Assembly: GCF_019704315.1 (NCBI RefSeq)
Contig: NZ_AP024597.1
Location: 992,001 to 1,056,000, forward strand
Direction of reading: 5' to 3'
Length of the DNA: 64,000 nucleotides
Origin: Stygiolobus caldivivus
GTDB lineage: Archaea; Thermoproteota; Thermoprotei_A; Sulfolobales; Sulfolobaceae
Shown here piece by piece: positions 54,547 to 64,000 of the stretch. The notes beneath the pieces are model-generated. The model saw only the letters and a program-made list of their open reading frames with translations, was not told where the DNA came from and searched no databases. The translations under genes and the position numbers were made by a program. How positions within the stretch are numbered: the stretch's first letter is position 1; the number at the start of each line of letters is the position of its first letter.

Positions 54547-54913
54547 GCCCCCACCTCTCATAAGACCGTAGTCGTGGCCCGTCCCTGTCCACTGTAAAGT
54601 CTACGGGGAAGTCGACTGCTGTAAAGGCGACCTGCAGGGCTTTGTAAAACGCCCTCCCCGTGTGAGGTCCTGGGGCAGTCCCGCTCCCTGACCTAAGGCT
54701 TGCTGGCGAAGGCCTATGTAGTCCCCACCCCCGCACTGGGGGCTTTGCCCATAACCTACCCGAAATTTTAATATAAGCCCCTATCGTCTCCTCTGAGGGG
54801 CCCACGTAAAGGTACCTTAACTTAGGCTTAGGTCTGTCGGTATAATAGACGAAATACTCCCCCTTGTCCCCTCGCGTGGAGGTGTTACCCGTATGAATGA
54901 CTTCACGTGTCAT
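54518..54913 (-). CDS. possible small protein upstream of the HEPN/MNT pair
   Basis: The frame has 131 codons. ATG at 54913 has AAGGAG 2 nt upstream and TTTTTAAG about 28 bp upstream, so the start looks real. The first 58 residues (EYFVYYTDRPKPKLRYLYVG) look coding; the middle is low-complexity Gly/Pro/Ser and may be a frameshifted part. It overlaps the HEPN start by 29 nt. No family recognised. It could be a decayed gene. Confidence 0.35.
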   Translation of the reverse strand: MTREVIHTGNTSTRGDKGEYFVYYTDRPKPKLRYLYVGPSEETIGAYIKISGRLWAKPPVRGWGLHRPSPASLRSGSGTAPGPHTGRAFYKALQVAFTAVDFPVDFTVDRDGPRLRSYERWGHEKGTGRRV

Positions 54914-54995
54914 AACTCCTTATTTTCTTGAAAGCTTAAAAATTGCGACGAGAGAGCGTAGAGTTAAAGGACGCGGTAAAGAGCCCTCGGAAGTA

Positions 54996-55130
54996 ATACT
55001 ATTTCAGCGGTTATCCTACTTTAACGCGTATCAAAGGCCTGCATGAGGGCCGGTGCACCTCCCAGACGGTCTCCAATGAACCATATAAACACGTTTGCAA
55101 GTCCGTCACTGGGCTGGACGCCTTTCTTAC
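54996..55130 (-). repeat. dispersed element, copy C (3' core)
   Basis: On the minus strand it matches copy D over the core GACCGTCT-GGAGG-GCACCGG through CGCGTTAAAGTAGGATAACCGCT. The promoter part with the GTAATAC boxes is not recognisable in this copy. Confidence 0.6.
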
Positions 55131-55315
55131 ATGGTGTCCTAAGTACTAAGAGCTTTACCCGCCTCCAGATCCGGCATCGGTCTTAAAGCTGGATATAAGG
55201 GACAAACCCTTGGTTTTTGAATTTAACGAAAAATTACCGACCTAAACCGTTTTCCCAAATTTTTAACGTCGCATAGTATAAAATATTTTTATAGTGCCTT
55301 GTTAAAGAGTAATAT
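55131..55315. other. non-coding stretch with promoter
   Basis: GTATAAAATATTTTTATA at about 55276-55293 is the likely promoter of the PaREP1 gene. Confidence 0.4.
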
Positions 55316-55660
55316 GTGTTACCGCTAACGTCTGCTGAGGCTTATTTACAAGAGGCTGACGAGCTTTTAGAGAAAGGGGACATTGTACAAGCTTCAGAAA
55401 AATACTATAAGGCAGTAGAGGAGGCAATAAAGGCCCTCTCAAGAAAATATAATTTAGGTGTTTTAAAAAGGTTGAGACACGGTAGGTGGTCCTCAGGGCT
55501 CCTATTTGACGCTGTAAACGAGCTTGGTAGTGACGAACTTAAAGAGGTCTGGTATATAGCTTGGGAACTACACGTAGACGGGTTCCACGAAATGGTATTA
55601 ACAGGGGAAAGACTGAGGTTAGTAAGAGATAAAATTAAGAAAATTTTAAATTATTTATAA
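55316..55660 (+). CDS. PaREP1-family protein
   Basis: The protein has 114 residues from GTG. AEAYLQEADELLEKGDIVQASEKYYKAVEEAIKALS followed by WYIAWELHVDGFHEMVLTGERL is the PaREP1 pattern, a HEPN-like helical family found in many copies in Crenarchaeota. Function is unknown; association with nucleotidyltransferases in some genomes suggests a toxin/antitoxin-like role. A run of 11 G starts 4 nt after the stop (55664-55674). Confidence 0.8.
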   Translation: MLPLTSAEAYLQEADELLEKGDIVQASEKYYKAVEEAIKALSRKYNLGVLKRLRHGRWSSGLLFDAVNELGSDELKEVWYIAWELHVDGFHEMVLTGERLRLVRDKIKKILNYL

Positions 55661-56480
55661 CGTGGGGGGGGGGGTGGACAGCCCTGTCGTCCTCCGTCAC
55701 TTGTCAGAAGTCCAATTAAAGCCCTTTTTCCGCCTTTTAGGGTGTTCCCAAACAGTCATGGAATTCGAAAATTATTTGTAATCCCTCAAAACCAAGGGTG
55801 AATTACGCAAAGGTTACGGGGTCCATCTCGTGTACCCCAATGAAGTCTCGTAACCCTCGCACATGAGTTTTTTCCCCAAAACGGTTTCCCCCTTACACTT
55901 TATGTATTCTCGGTGAATTAACTAGAAAAAATTATTTTTATGGATACGCGGTAGTTTTATAGACACTTATCGAATTTGACGGCCGATTGAGACCGCCCCC
56001 GAGTGCTCGCTCCCCGGAGAGTGTTAGAACCGGTGCTACCCTTTGCTTAGCCCGTTTACCGCGCGTGTCCCAGCTAAGTAGCCGTACGCTTCGGTTAGCT
56101 TTTCGCGGTGTTCAGCCCGTTTTCGTCGTTTGTTTTCCCGTGTTTCACGTTTTTGAAGAGACCGGGCGTGGGCCTGAAGACTTTACTAGTATTACTAGTC
56201 CTCGGTGTAGCCAAGGAGAAATAGGGTAACTGCTGGGAGTAGTCAAAATGGGTGTAAGCCTATATAATGAGGCAAAATTCAAGAAAAATAGTGAAATTTC
56301 TGGGGGTTTTTAGCCGGGAACTAAAAGGGTAATAAAATAGCGGTAATGGTGGACTCTTAGTTGCTGCCAAAGGGAATATAATACCAACTGAAATAGCTAA
56401 ACCTTAATATTTTGTAGAAATAACTATTACAGATTAAGTTTTTAATTCAGTATATACTCGCTAACTAAGGTAAAAAAGAT
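55661..56480. other. non-coding stretch
   Basis: No gene is supported. AT-richer than most intergenic DNA here, with an 11-G tract at its left end. Confidence 0.4.
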
Positions 56481-57137
56481 TTAAGGTTGGGGCCTACCTT
56501 CTATATCTATTACATAATTCCCTTTTCTACCTCTTACGAAGAATATTTGGCCGTTGGTAGTATTTACCTCGATCTGGTACCCGCTCTGAGTTAAGACATT
56601 AACTAACTGCGTGTGCTCAGGGAGCCCCCCTTGAGGCGGTTGTGGCGTAGGGTGGTACATCGGGGGTTGAGGGGTAGCAGGCTGGGGCATAGCCGGTTGT
56701 GGGGCAGTAGGTTGCGGGGCAGACTGCACGGGGTGCGGGAACTGCGGCTGGGGGGTCATTGGGGGTGACGGAGAAGGCGGCCGCATTACCGGGGGCTGGG
56801 GGGCAGCCTCTGGCATAGGGCGCACTTCAGCTGTCTGCCCTTGGGCCTCATTGAGCTGAGGGGGGCTCTCCGGCATAGAAGGCGGCTGGTTTATTAGTGG
56901 TTCGGCGATGTTCATTAAATCCCATTCCAGCTCACCGTGTGTTATTAACCTGACCGTGCCCCAATCGTTAAATACCTCGACTTCCCCGTGTGCGTAGTCC
57001 CTCCTTACGAAGACCTTAAAGCCGTTGTCCCTAGGCTCATCTCTGTGAATTTCGAGCCCTCTATTCTGTAATTCATTCACTAACTTATCATGTATGGCAT
57101 TTATATCTACATTATCTATTTGGAAGGTCTTTTCCAT
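56481..57137 (-). CDS. Pro/Gln-rich protein with two small folded ends
   Basis: The protein has 218 residues. Residues 1-85 form a folded alpha/beta domain (FQIDNVDINAIHDKLVNEL, FKVFVRRDYAHGEVEVFND). Residues about 86-165 are a low-complexity Pro/Gln/Met linker. The last 45 residues (NVLTQSGYQIEVNTTNGQIFFVRGRKGNYVIDIEG) form a second small domain that looks like a partial repeat of the first. It lies 96 nt downstream of the zinc-ribbon gene at 57234 and may share its promoter. Function unknown. Confidence 0.75.
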   Translation of the reverse strand: MEKTFQIDNVDINAIHDKLVNELQNRGLEIHRDEPRDNGFKVFVRRDYAHGEVEVFNDWGTVRLITHGELEWDLMNIAEPLINQPPSMPESPPQLNEAQGQTAEVRPMPEAAPQPPVMRPPSPSPPMTPQPQFPHPVQSAPQPTAPQPAMPQPATPQPPMYHPTPQPPQGGLPEHTQLVNVLTQSGYQIEVNTTNGQIFFVRGRKGNYVIDIEGRPQP

Positions 57138-57233
57138 ATTAGCTCATAAAGTTTTATTCATTATTACTATTAAAGTTTTCTATAATTTTTAAAAATATAA
57201 AGTTAATATATAGAATTTATTACATAGAAAAAA

Positions 57234-58019
57234 TTACGATAAAGCCTCTTGCTTAAACCTGTCGTAGTTGTTATTGACGCACGCGGACATCTGCGATATC
57301 TGGTTTACCAGGTCTGGCGGCAACCCCTGGTCTATGGTAGCCTGGTACTTGTCACCGAACGCACTCCTAAAGTCTTCCCTGACCTTATCGACGAACCTAT
57401 CAAAGAGACCAGTCTTCCCGCTGGGTATAATGAGTACGTCCCTGTCAATTGTCACCCTACCGTTGCTGGTGTCGTAATCAAATTGTTTTGAAACTTGAAC
57501 CGTTATGTGGCCGTTATAGTTTTTCACGTCTACGTTATTTACTAGGGACGGGTCTTGTCCTTTATACGTCTGGATCATCACGTCTATTGCTTGCGGGTTG
57601 TACCAAATAGAGTCTACGTACGGGTTAAAAGGGGGCTGGTGTATACACCTCGGGCACGAATAGTTTTGGGCGTGAAATACCACCCTCATGTTAGTTATGT
57701 AAACTGCTCCGTAGACGTACATGGTCGCGGAAATATACTGAGGGTTATTATAGTCCGGTTGTTCACCTATGTTTATAAACCCCCCGATGCTGAATTCCGG
57801 GGTCTGCTGGTAGTATGTTTGCGTTATATACGACTGCTGCATATACCTCGCTACGAGTATTATTTGTTCTCCGCATATCGGAGTAAACGGGGGGTTACTA
57901 GTGTCCACTTGTTGTAATAGGCTCATATCGGGTTGGTCGGCGTTTGCGAATTGGTACCCACAATTAGGGCACTGGGGGACACTGTCTGGGATTTCTTGAT
58001 TACACGAAGGGCATAACAT
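57234..58019 (-). CDS. zinc-ribbon protein with GRAM/PH-like domain
   Basis: The protein has 261 residues. The N-terminal zinc ribbon has C3, C6, C18 and C21 (LCPSCNQ, PQCPNCGYQF). The central domain contains GAVYITNMRVVFHAQ, typical of bacterial/archaeal PH-like (GRAM) domains, and an extra CPRC. No membrane helix is seen. TTTATATAAT lies about 27 bp before the ATG. Function unknown; it may work with the downstream Pro/Gln-rich protein and the other zinc-ribbon proteins of the window. Confidence 0.8.
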   Translation of the reverse strand: MLCPSCNQEIPDSVPQCPNCGYQFANADQPDMSLLQQVDTSNPPFTPICGEQIILVARYMQQSYITQTYYQQTPEFSIGGFINIGEQPDYNNPQYISATMYVYGAVYITNMRVVFHAQNYSCPRCIHQPPFNPYVDSIWYNPQAIDVMIQTYKGQDPSLVNNVDVKNYNGHITVQVSKQFDYDTSNGRVTIDRDVLIIPSGKTGLFDRFVDKVREDFRSAFGDKYQATIDQGLPPDLVNQISQMSACVNNNYDRFKQEALS

Positions 58020-58269
58020 AACATTTTCCTTTAGATGATATTATATAAACTTTTTCAGAAGAACTAAAAGTAGATAATTTCACATTTGTGCAAAATATAG
58101 GACTAAGCCTTGAAATTCCGGTGTCCGGGCTCGCGGTGAGGTGACACGAACTAAATTCGTGGTTTACGACAGCAGTATTTTACCTACGAAGTCCGGGCCT
58201 CGCACGCGTGTAAGCGTCGTGGAGTCCTTTCCCCTCCTCGCCAGTACGATGAGGCCCCGTGTGGTGCTG
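58020..58269. other. non-coding stretch with promoter
   Basis: The promoter of the gene at 57234 lies at about 58043-58052. Nothing else is seen. Confidence 0.4.
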
Positions 58270-58530
58270 AGTTAACCCTGTCACAGCAGTCATCCTACTT
58301 TAACGCGTCTTAAATGTTTTCATCAGGACCGGTGCCCCTCCTAGACGGTTTTCAACGAATTTGAGGAGTTCTCCTCCGCGCCCGTTAGGTCAGTGGGCTC
58401 CCCGATGCTGAGCTAGATCTTAGTAATGCCCAGCTCCTTTTAGTACTTCATATTTTTCCAATAAACCGGACGTAAAATCTAAAAACTTTATCAGTATTGC
58501 TGGTGCTTGGTATTACCAAGGAAAAGTGGG
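58270..58530 (-). repeat. dispersed element, copy D (most complete with copy A)
   Basis: On the minus strand it has GTAATAC (58516-58510) and GCAATAC (58500-58494), 16 bp apart, then TGATAAAGTTTTTAG and TTTTACGTCCGG. It matches copy B over about 170 bp and copies A and C over the 3' core ending AAAGTAGGATGACTGCT. Confidence 0.65.
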
Positions 58531-58821
58531 ATAACTGTTGTTACGCATAACAACTGTTACACTTAACAACATTGGTACATAGTACGTATAAAAACGTGTT
58601 ATAATAAGGTTATAATTCAGGCTATCCAGGGTGGTTTCGCGTATACTGTATTATATAAACATTGAATTATACTAATTTGATAGAGAAAATTATAATTTGC
58701 AAAGGACACGCGAAAGACCACCTAATCAACGCAGGACTTGAAAAATATGAAGGGTAAAAAAAAAAAACAAGTATAGCATAAGGGGTTTTAACGCCTATCG
58801 GTTTAGGTTCGTCTTTATCGG
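58531..58821. other. AT-rich non-coding stretch
   Basis: No gene is seen. It contains repeated CAACTGTT/AACAAC stretches and a run of 12 A near 58757. Confidence 0.4.
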
Positions 58822-60396
58822 CTATCTCTTAGCGAACTTCTTCAGGAGTAAAATTACTGCGATAACAGCCACTATAGCGATCCCCACTAACACTACAGGG
58901 GACACCGTGACTCCCACACCAGCAGGGCGTGCGGCACTCTCCCCGTGTGACGTAGTCCCCACGAGGGCTAACGTGAGCTCATACACCATAACTTCACTCT
59001 CTGCCGTACCGTTACTACTCACAGTACTGTTACTCTCCACTAGGTAGTACTCATAGGGGTCGGCTTCAATTAACCTGACGTGCGGAGACCTGAACAACGA
59101 AGTACCGATATTCACTGTCCCCCTTACAGTACCGTTATTGTTCAGGACCACCAACGAGAAGTTACCGTCGTCACCAAACAACAGTACGTTATTTCCGATA
59201 AACTTCGACACGTTCCCCCTTATAAAGTAGTGTGTCACCCCGCCGGAATAAACGTCGGTAACGTTAGAGCCAGACGGCGTAGGGTTGACCACAAGGAAGT
59301 AGCCCCTACAGCTAGAGAAGAACTGGGAGACAACCACGGTCTGGGTTATGCTAACATTTGATCCGAAATAGTTTTGGAAGTGTATAACTTCAGTTTCCGT
59401 CTTTATCGGTATTTTAGCTACGGGGGCCAACCCGCTACCGTTATACCTCTCTAGAGTAGCGTAGTGCCTACCAATTAACGCGACATACAAACTGCCGCCG
59501 ATATTTAAGAGGTAAATTTTCAGTATTATACTCGTTAGCGTGAGCCTAGTAGTGACTTCGCCGTTCTCCAAGTTTATCCCTAGTATACTTACGTTAACGG
59601 GGGCCTTCGGTATTTCTATTTCTGAATACGGTATGGGGGTGTTATTAACGACTATGAACAACTGGTCCCCTACTAAGGTGTTAGAAAATAAGTTACTGCA
59701 GACGTAGTACTTTTTACTCCATATCACCTTACCAGTACGAGTGAACATACTTATGTTAAACAAGTGTGGGTCTACACTCCCGTTTGAGATTGTCAAGATA
59801 CCTTGAGGTAATTCCACTGCCCTTACGGGGTCGAGGTCCCTTAATGTAATATTAGTGTTATTTAACATAATGATAGTGCAGTTATTGTTAAAAGCTGCTA
59901 GGGCGGTGAGGTTATTTAAGTCCACATGAAATATGTCCCCTTCCATAGTGTAGGTGTCCACTAGAGTTAAGCCCTTAAACACATACACGTAGGTATTGCC
60001 GGTTTGTGCAAACTTATAAACCGAGACCAAGACGTACAATTCCCCGTTCATGACAAAGGTGCTGAATATCGAATAACCTGTTAACGCCAACTTGTACAGC
60101 TCCAAGTCGAGGCTACTGTTAACGAAGTAGATACGTGCTACGGAGTAGAACCCCGTCTGTAAGTGGCCCTTATGTGAGCTACTAGATATTGTCACGTTAG
60201 TATACGTTGCTGCTATTACCAAGCCGTGGTCGTAATGTGTTACGCTGTCTATCTGTATTGAAGGTACGTCTTTGAAGACGAGGGTAGCTATTCGCTGTTC
60301 TTTAAATAACGACTGTGGTGTCTGCCCCGTTGAGACCGGGACTACTATGATAAAAAGTGTTAGTAATATTAGACTTAATACGTCTATTTTCTTCAT
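58822..60396 (-). CDS. secreted/membrane-anchored glycoprotein-like protein
   Basis: I chose ATG at 60396 (524 residues); transcription likely starts near 60400 after CTTTTAAAC. Residues 5-24 are a signal peptide (VLSLILLTLFIIVVPV). The body is beta-rich, with blade-like repeats (DLNNLTALAAFNNNCTIIML, ENGEVTTRLTLTSI) and many N-x-S/T glycosylation sites, as in archaeal surface proteins. The C-terminus has one membrane helix followed by KKFAKR. A beta-propeller-like surface protein is likely; the ligand is unknown. Confidence 0.8.
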   Translation of the reverse strand: MKKIDVLSLILLTLFIIVVPVSTGQTPQSLFKEQRIATLVFKDVPSIQIDSVTHYDHGLVIAATYTNVTISSSSHKGHLQTGFYSVARIYFVNSSLDLELYKLALTGYSIFSTFVMNGELYVLVSVYKFAQTGNTYVYVFKGLTLVDTYTMEGDIFHVDLNNLTALAAFNNNCTIIMLNNTNITLRDLDPVRAVELPQGILTISNGSVDPHLFNISMFTRTGKVIWSKKYYVCSNLFSNTLVGDQLFIVVNNTPIPYSEIEIPKAPVNVSILGINLENGEVTTRLTLTSIILKIYLLNIGGSLYVALIGRHYATLERYNGSGLAPVAKIPIKTETEVIHFQNYFGSNVSITQTVVVSQFFSSCRGYFLVVNPTPSGSNVTDVYSGGVTHYFIRGNVSKFIGNNVLLFGDDGNFSLVVLNNNGTVRGTVNIGTSLFRSPHVRLIEADPYEYYLVESNSTVSSNGTAESEVMVYELTLALVGTTSHGESAARPAGVGVTVSPVVLVGIAIVAVIAVILLLKKFAKR

Positions 60397-62114
60397 GATA
60401 AACAACTTAAAACACATAGTTTAAAAGTATTTTCGCAATACCCCTTCGAAGACTTTAAATTTGCATTATCTATAAAGCATGGCTCATTCTTTTAGAACTA
60501 TTTCCAAAAGGTTGACCGGTCATAATACTTTATCTCCCACTTTGAAAAGTGTTAAAAGGATAAAGTAATTTTAAAAGAATATAATATATATAAAAACTGT
60601 TCTAAATATAAATCAATTATTAACCCGTCACCTTTACGCCTTTTCACGCTAACACTTATTGAAAGTCCTTACAGCCGGGTATTACCCTAAATATTTATGT
60701 AAATACTTATACATGACCTTATGTTAAATTACCAAAAAACCCTTATTTCCAGTCGCGGAGTACGTAACAGCACACACATGACCGGTAAAAACACGTAGAC
60801 GCGACGGCCTTACGTAAAACGTCGCACGTGCTATGTATTAATATCGCTTAATGCGGGCTAACTGCTTCACCCGGTCACGGTTAGACAAACGGGGACCGTA
60901 AAGGCCGTGAGAGACCCCTCGGTGTAACCGGTGGGCCACATTTAGAGTTACCCTAAAAAGTATGACGCGGCTTCTTCTCGTCAATTCTTACTAAAAATTA
61001 TAAAACACCCCGCTTACACGTCTAACTGTGAGGCGGGGATAATCACGGGAAAACTACCGCTCGACGACTTTGAAGTATTAGAGAGCCTCACCCCGGTCAG
61101 ATATTATTAGCCTTCTTCTCTTTTTTCTTTATTTTCTCCCCCTTCTCTTTTTCCGCAACGAGATCATCCCTTACGGATAAGCGTTTACCCGTGGCGTGAC
61201 CCACCCTAACTTCTGCTCCCGCCACGGGGCACCCCTAACGGGCCGTACACCGTCACCTCAGATTTGTCGGGCCAACCGGGAGGTGGGGAGAAGGAAGATG
61301 ATAAGTCTACATACGGTAGAAGAAGTCCATCCCGAGGTCTACCATGTCGGAGAAGGAAGATGACATATCCACCGTTTTTGTTTTATTAACCTCGTCTATA
61401 TGGGGGCGGAGAGGAGGGAGACACTTACCTTCCCACCCTTACTTACACCACCCCCTATCCCCTGAGCATGGCCCGTCACTTGTAGGGAGGTTATCTAAGT
61501 ACCCAAGTAATACTCTACAGACGTGACCATGGTGATGAAGGTCATATTGAAGAGCGTTTAAGGGAGTTCAAAAGTTACATAAAGTTGTTACGGTCTGGGG
61601 GGAATGATTATCACACTATGGGATATCACACTAAATGTATTCAAAAGTAGTCAAACACGTTACACCGTGAAAAAACGTAAAGCCACGGGACGATAACTTA
61701 GTTTATGGGGGGGAGGGGGACAACGCCGCTAGTTCAACGACACGGGTGCCGTGTTATAGCGTGGACGCGGGACTGCTTAATAGACGCAGTATTTATCAGC
61801 GGCGTGGTAGTTAGGAAGTAGGATCCGTTAATCGGAGAGTGTCAACACCGGTCATAGGTAAAGACACACGGGTTCTTGTGCCGAGGCGTTAGGCTATGAA
61901 GGGGTCATCAGGGGGAGGGAAAGCCCAAGTGCCTCGATCGTGTCGAGACGTGAGGGGCTGAAGGGACTTAGGAGGACGGACTAGTGGCCGCGTCTCCGAG
62001 GCATAGAATAGAAACCGACGCCGATAACAGCGTTCTCGGTTCACTGTGTCTTAATTGTGCAAAGGCGTTGGAAGTGGTTTGCTCCTGATACAATGGCCCT
62101 CTAAGCGTAACAAG
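60397..62114. other. long non-coding stretch
   Basis: No gene is supported. GAGAAGGAAGATGA occurs at 61288 and 61350 (62 bp apart). A G-rich run is near 61706. The part before about 60700 is AT-rich; the rest is GC-richer. Confidence 0.45.
61288..61363. repeat. CRISPR-period direct repeat
   Basis: A 14-bp exact repeat at 61288 and 61350, 62 bp apart, lies upstream of the array 5 leader, as the runs at 30292 and 38920 do for arrays 3 and 4. Confidence 0.4.
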
Positions 62115-62378
62115 TAGATAGAATTACTAACATTTTTTGTCTATGTGATATAGAGTATTTTGCCCTTATAATTCCCGGTTTTCAGCGGGAATTACTTTCA
62201 ATTTGTCAGTGAGTGGAGAAATTCTCTACCATAAGTACGTGAACCGTAAATCTCTTTATCAAACTCCCGAAATTTCAAGGGAATGACAAAAATTCAGTCA
62301 TGATAAAACCGCAAAGCACAGTAAAGCTTATATAAGAGAAGAGCAAAATTAAGGATAGACAAAGTATAAAAACATTCA
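62115..62378 (+). promoter_or_regulatory. leader of array 5
   Basis: Close match to the array 4 leader: stem AATTCCCG/CGGGAATT, GTCAGTGAG, ACTCCCGAAATTTC, TATA box TTATATAAG at 62328-62336, then AGTATAAAAACATTCA before the first repeat. Confidence 0.85.
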
Positions 62379-64000
62379 GTTAATCCTTCATGGAATTGAA
62401 AGTGTAGCGATGCTAGGCGGCTGAATCGAAGCGAAACTCATGTTAATCCTTCATGGAATTGAAAGTTATATTCAGGTATCTGGTCCATGGCCTAAAGGCG
62501 AGACGTTAATCCTTCATGGAATTGAAAGGTATTTCTCCCTCTGGACTAAATAGGAGGTATCTCTTTTGGTTAATCCTTCATGGAATTGAAAGTCTCTTTG
62601 CCCAGGGCGTCCCTCAGGAACACGTAGTTGGTTAATCCTTCATGGAATTGAAAGTTCACTCTGACCCTGAGAGGCACTACTTGGAGACTCATTGTTAATC
62701 CTTCATGGAATTGAAAGTGAATTGAGAGATATTCGTATATGAGCTCTTGTACATAAAGTTAATCCTTCATGGAATTGAAAGCTTCATCGACCGGTGCCGT
62801 AAATTGGATTAACGTATCGTTGTTAATCCTTCATGGAATTGAAAGTTAGCCTGTTTAATTCTTCCCAACTAAAGGAGGTCTTAAGTTAATCCTTCATGGA
62901 ATTGAAAGTAAAAATGCTTAAGCAAACTGTGAAACAGCCCAGCTCGCTTTGTTAATCCTTCATGGAATTGAAAGAGTAAGGAGACGGAAAGAAGGAGAGA
63001 AGAGAAAAGAGTGTTAATCCTTCATGGAATTGAAAGTAATCTTGTTCTCTATTGATTCGAAAGGTCTTATGTTAATAGTTAATCCTTCATGGAATTGAAA
63101 GTCAAAGGTGGAGATGGGTAGCATTTTGTAGTAAAACTTAGTTAATCCTTCATGGAATTGAAAGCGATGCCCTGGTCGAACTTGCCCTGTATGCCTTTAT
63201 TATTTGTTAATCCTTCATGGAATTGAAAGACGGGGAGAGTGAGGCTCTGCCCACCAAACACGCGGGCGGACAGTTAATCCTTCATGGAATTGAAAGTATA
63301 ATCGTCTACTAATGCCCTGAGTCTGTTCCTAAGAGCTAGTTAATCCTTCATGGAATTGAAAGTATTTTATTGGTTGTTTGGCCTTTTTCGGCTTTCTCAA
63401 CCTTACGTTAATCCTTCATGGAATTGAAAGTCTAATCGTTAAAACGCTGGTCTACCACCCGGAACTGCGTTAATCCTTCATGGAATTGAAAGAATAACAT
63501 ATTCGAGTGCATGGCGAAGCTAGTCGTGTACGATGTTAATCCTTCATGGAATTGAAAGGATAATATTCTGGATGTCATTACCTATAACAAACTGACCTGT
63601 GTTAATCCTTCATGGAATTGAAAGATCAGTCCACCTAAAACGCCACCAATTATGCTGTACGTATGTTAATCCTTCATGGAATTGAAAGTTTCACAAAAGA
63701 CCCCACACGGATCAACATTCCGTGGTTAATCCTTCATGGAATTGAAAGAGGATACCAGTTCGAATGGTATGCAGGAGACACAGGTGATATTGTTAATCCT
63801 TCATGGAATTGAAAGAACTCTCTATTAACGTCAAAATTGCTTTTTTTATCATAAAGTTGTTAATCCTTCATGGAATTGAAAGGTCTTAACAACATCTTTA
63901 TAACGTTCACCGCTTCTCATTTATTAGGTTAATCCTTCATGGAATTGAAAGTAGAATTAGAAGAGAAGACCATAGGGACATATTACTTCACGTTAATCCT
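62379..64000 (+). CRISPR. CRISPR array 5 (cut by the window end)
   Basis: 26 repeats are seen, the last only in part (63992-64000). They start GTTAATCC and end GGAATTGAAAG; on the opposite strand the centre reads ATGAAG. The leader is on the left. Confidence 0.96.

Overview
The window looks like a chromosomal segment of a thermoacidophilic crenarchaeon of the Sulfolobales. The evidence is 24-nt CRISPR repeats of the CTTTCAATTCC...GATTAAC type, a type I-A Cas set (Csa1, Csa3, Csa5, split Cas3, Cas8a2, Cas7, Cas5a), a DUF3782 protein, PaREP1- and HEPN/MNT-type genes, and many leaderless-type starts about 26 nt downstream of a TATA box. I cannot assign a genus. No rRNA or tRNA gene was seen.

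Layout. 0.4-6.1 kb: two convergent zinc-ribbon membrane proteins, a DUF3782 coiled-coil/nuclease-like protein and a DUF4097-like secreted protein. 6.3-9.1 kb: CRISPR array 1 (44 repeats, leader on the right). 10.6-12.5 kb: an AAA ATPase with a small partner gene. 13.4-14.1 kb: a HEPN/MNT pair. 16.6-21.7 kb: array 2 (about 80 repeats, leader on the right). 23.6-27.3 kb: the adaptation genes cas4, cas2, cas1 and csa1 on the minus strand, with the regulator gene csa3 divergent. 28.3-29.6 kb: an unidentified two-gene cassette. 31.0-36.9 kb: array 3 (about 92 repeats, leader on the left). 39.8-44.5 kb: array 4 (about 73 repeats plus decayed ones). 44.9-52.1 kb: the interference genes csa5, cas3', cas3'', cas8a2, cas7 and cas5, interrupted by a second, inverted ATPase/partner pair. 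53.9-55.7 kb: a second HEPN/MNT pair and a PaREP1 gene. 56.5-60.4 kb: a Pro/Gln-rich protein, a zinc-ribbon/PH-like protein and a secreted glycoprotein-like protein. 62.4 kb to the end: array 5 (26 repeats seen, runs off the window).

How it works together. All five arrays use repeats that differ only in a central hexamer and have related leaders, so one adaptation module and one I-A effector could serve more than 310 spacers. Cas6, needed to cut the pre-crRNA, is not in the window. The adaptation genes sit between the leader ends of arrays 2 and 3.

The most unusual feature is the DNA between genes. It is GC-rich and full of short imperfect direct repeats spaced 58-68 bp apart, which is the repeat-plus-spacer period of the live arrays. 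At 14.5-14.9 kb the repeats are still recognisably the live family. Elsewhere (12.7-13.3, 22.2-23.4, 30.3-30.6, 37.3 and 38.9-39.2 kb) only the period and a local consensus remain. I read these as fossil CRISPR arrays. A second unusual feature is a dispersed element whose promoter carries two GTAATAC-like boxes 16-17 bp apart, the same arrangement found upstream of csa1. A third is the recurring ATPase/partner gene pair, one copy of which lies inside the interference locus.
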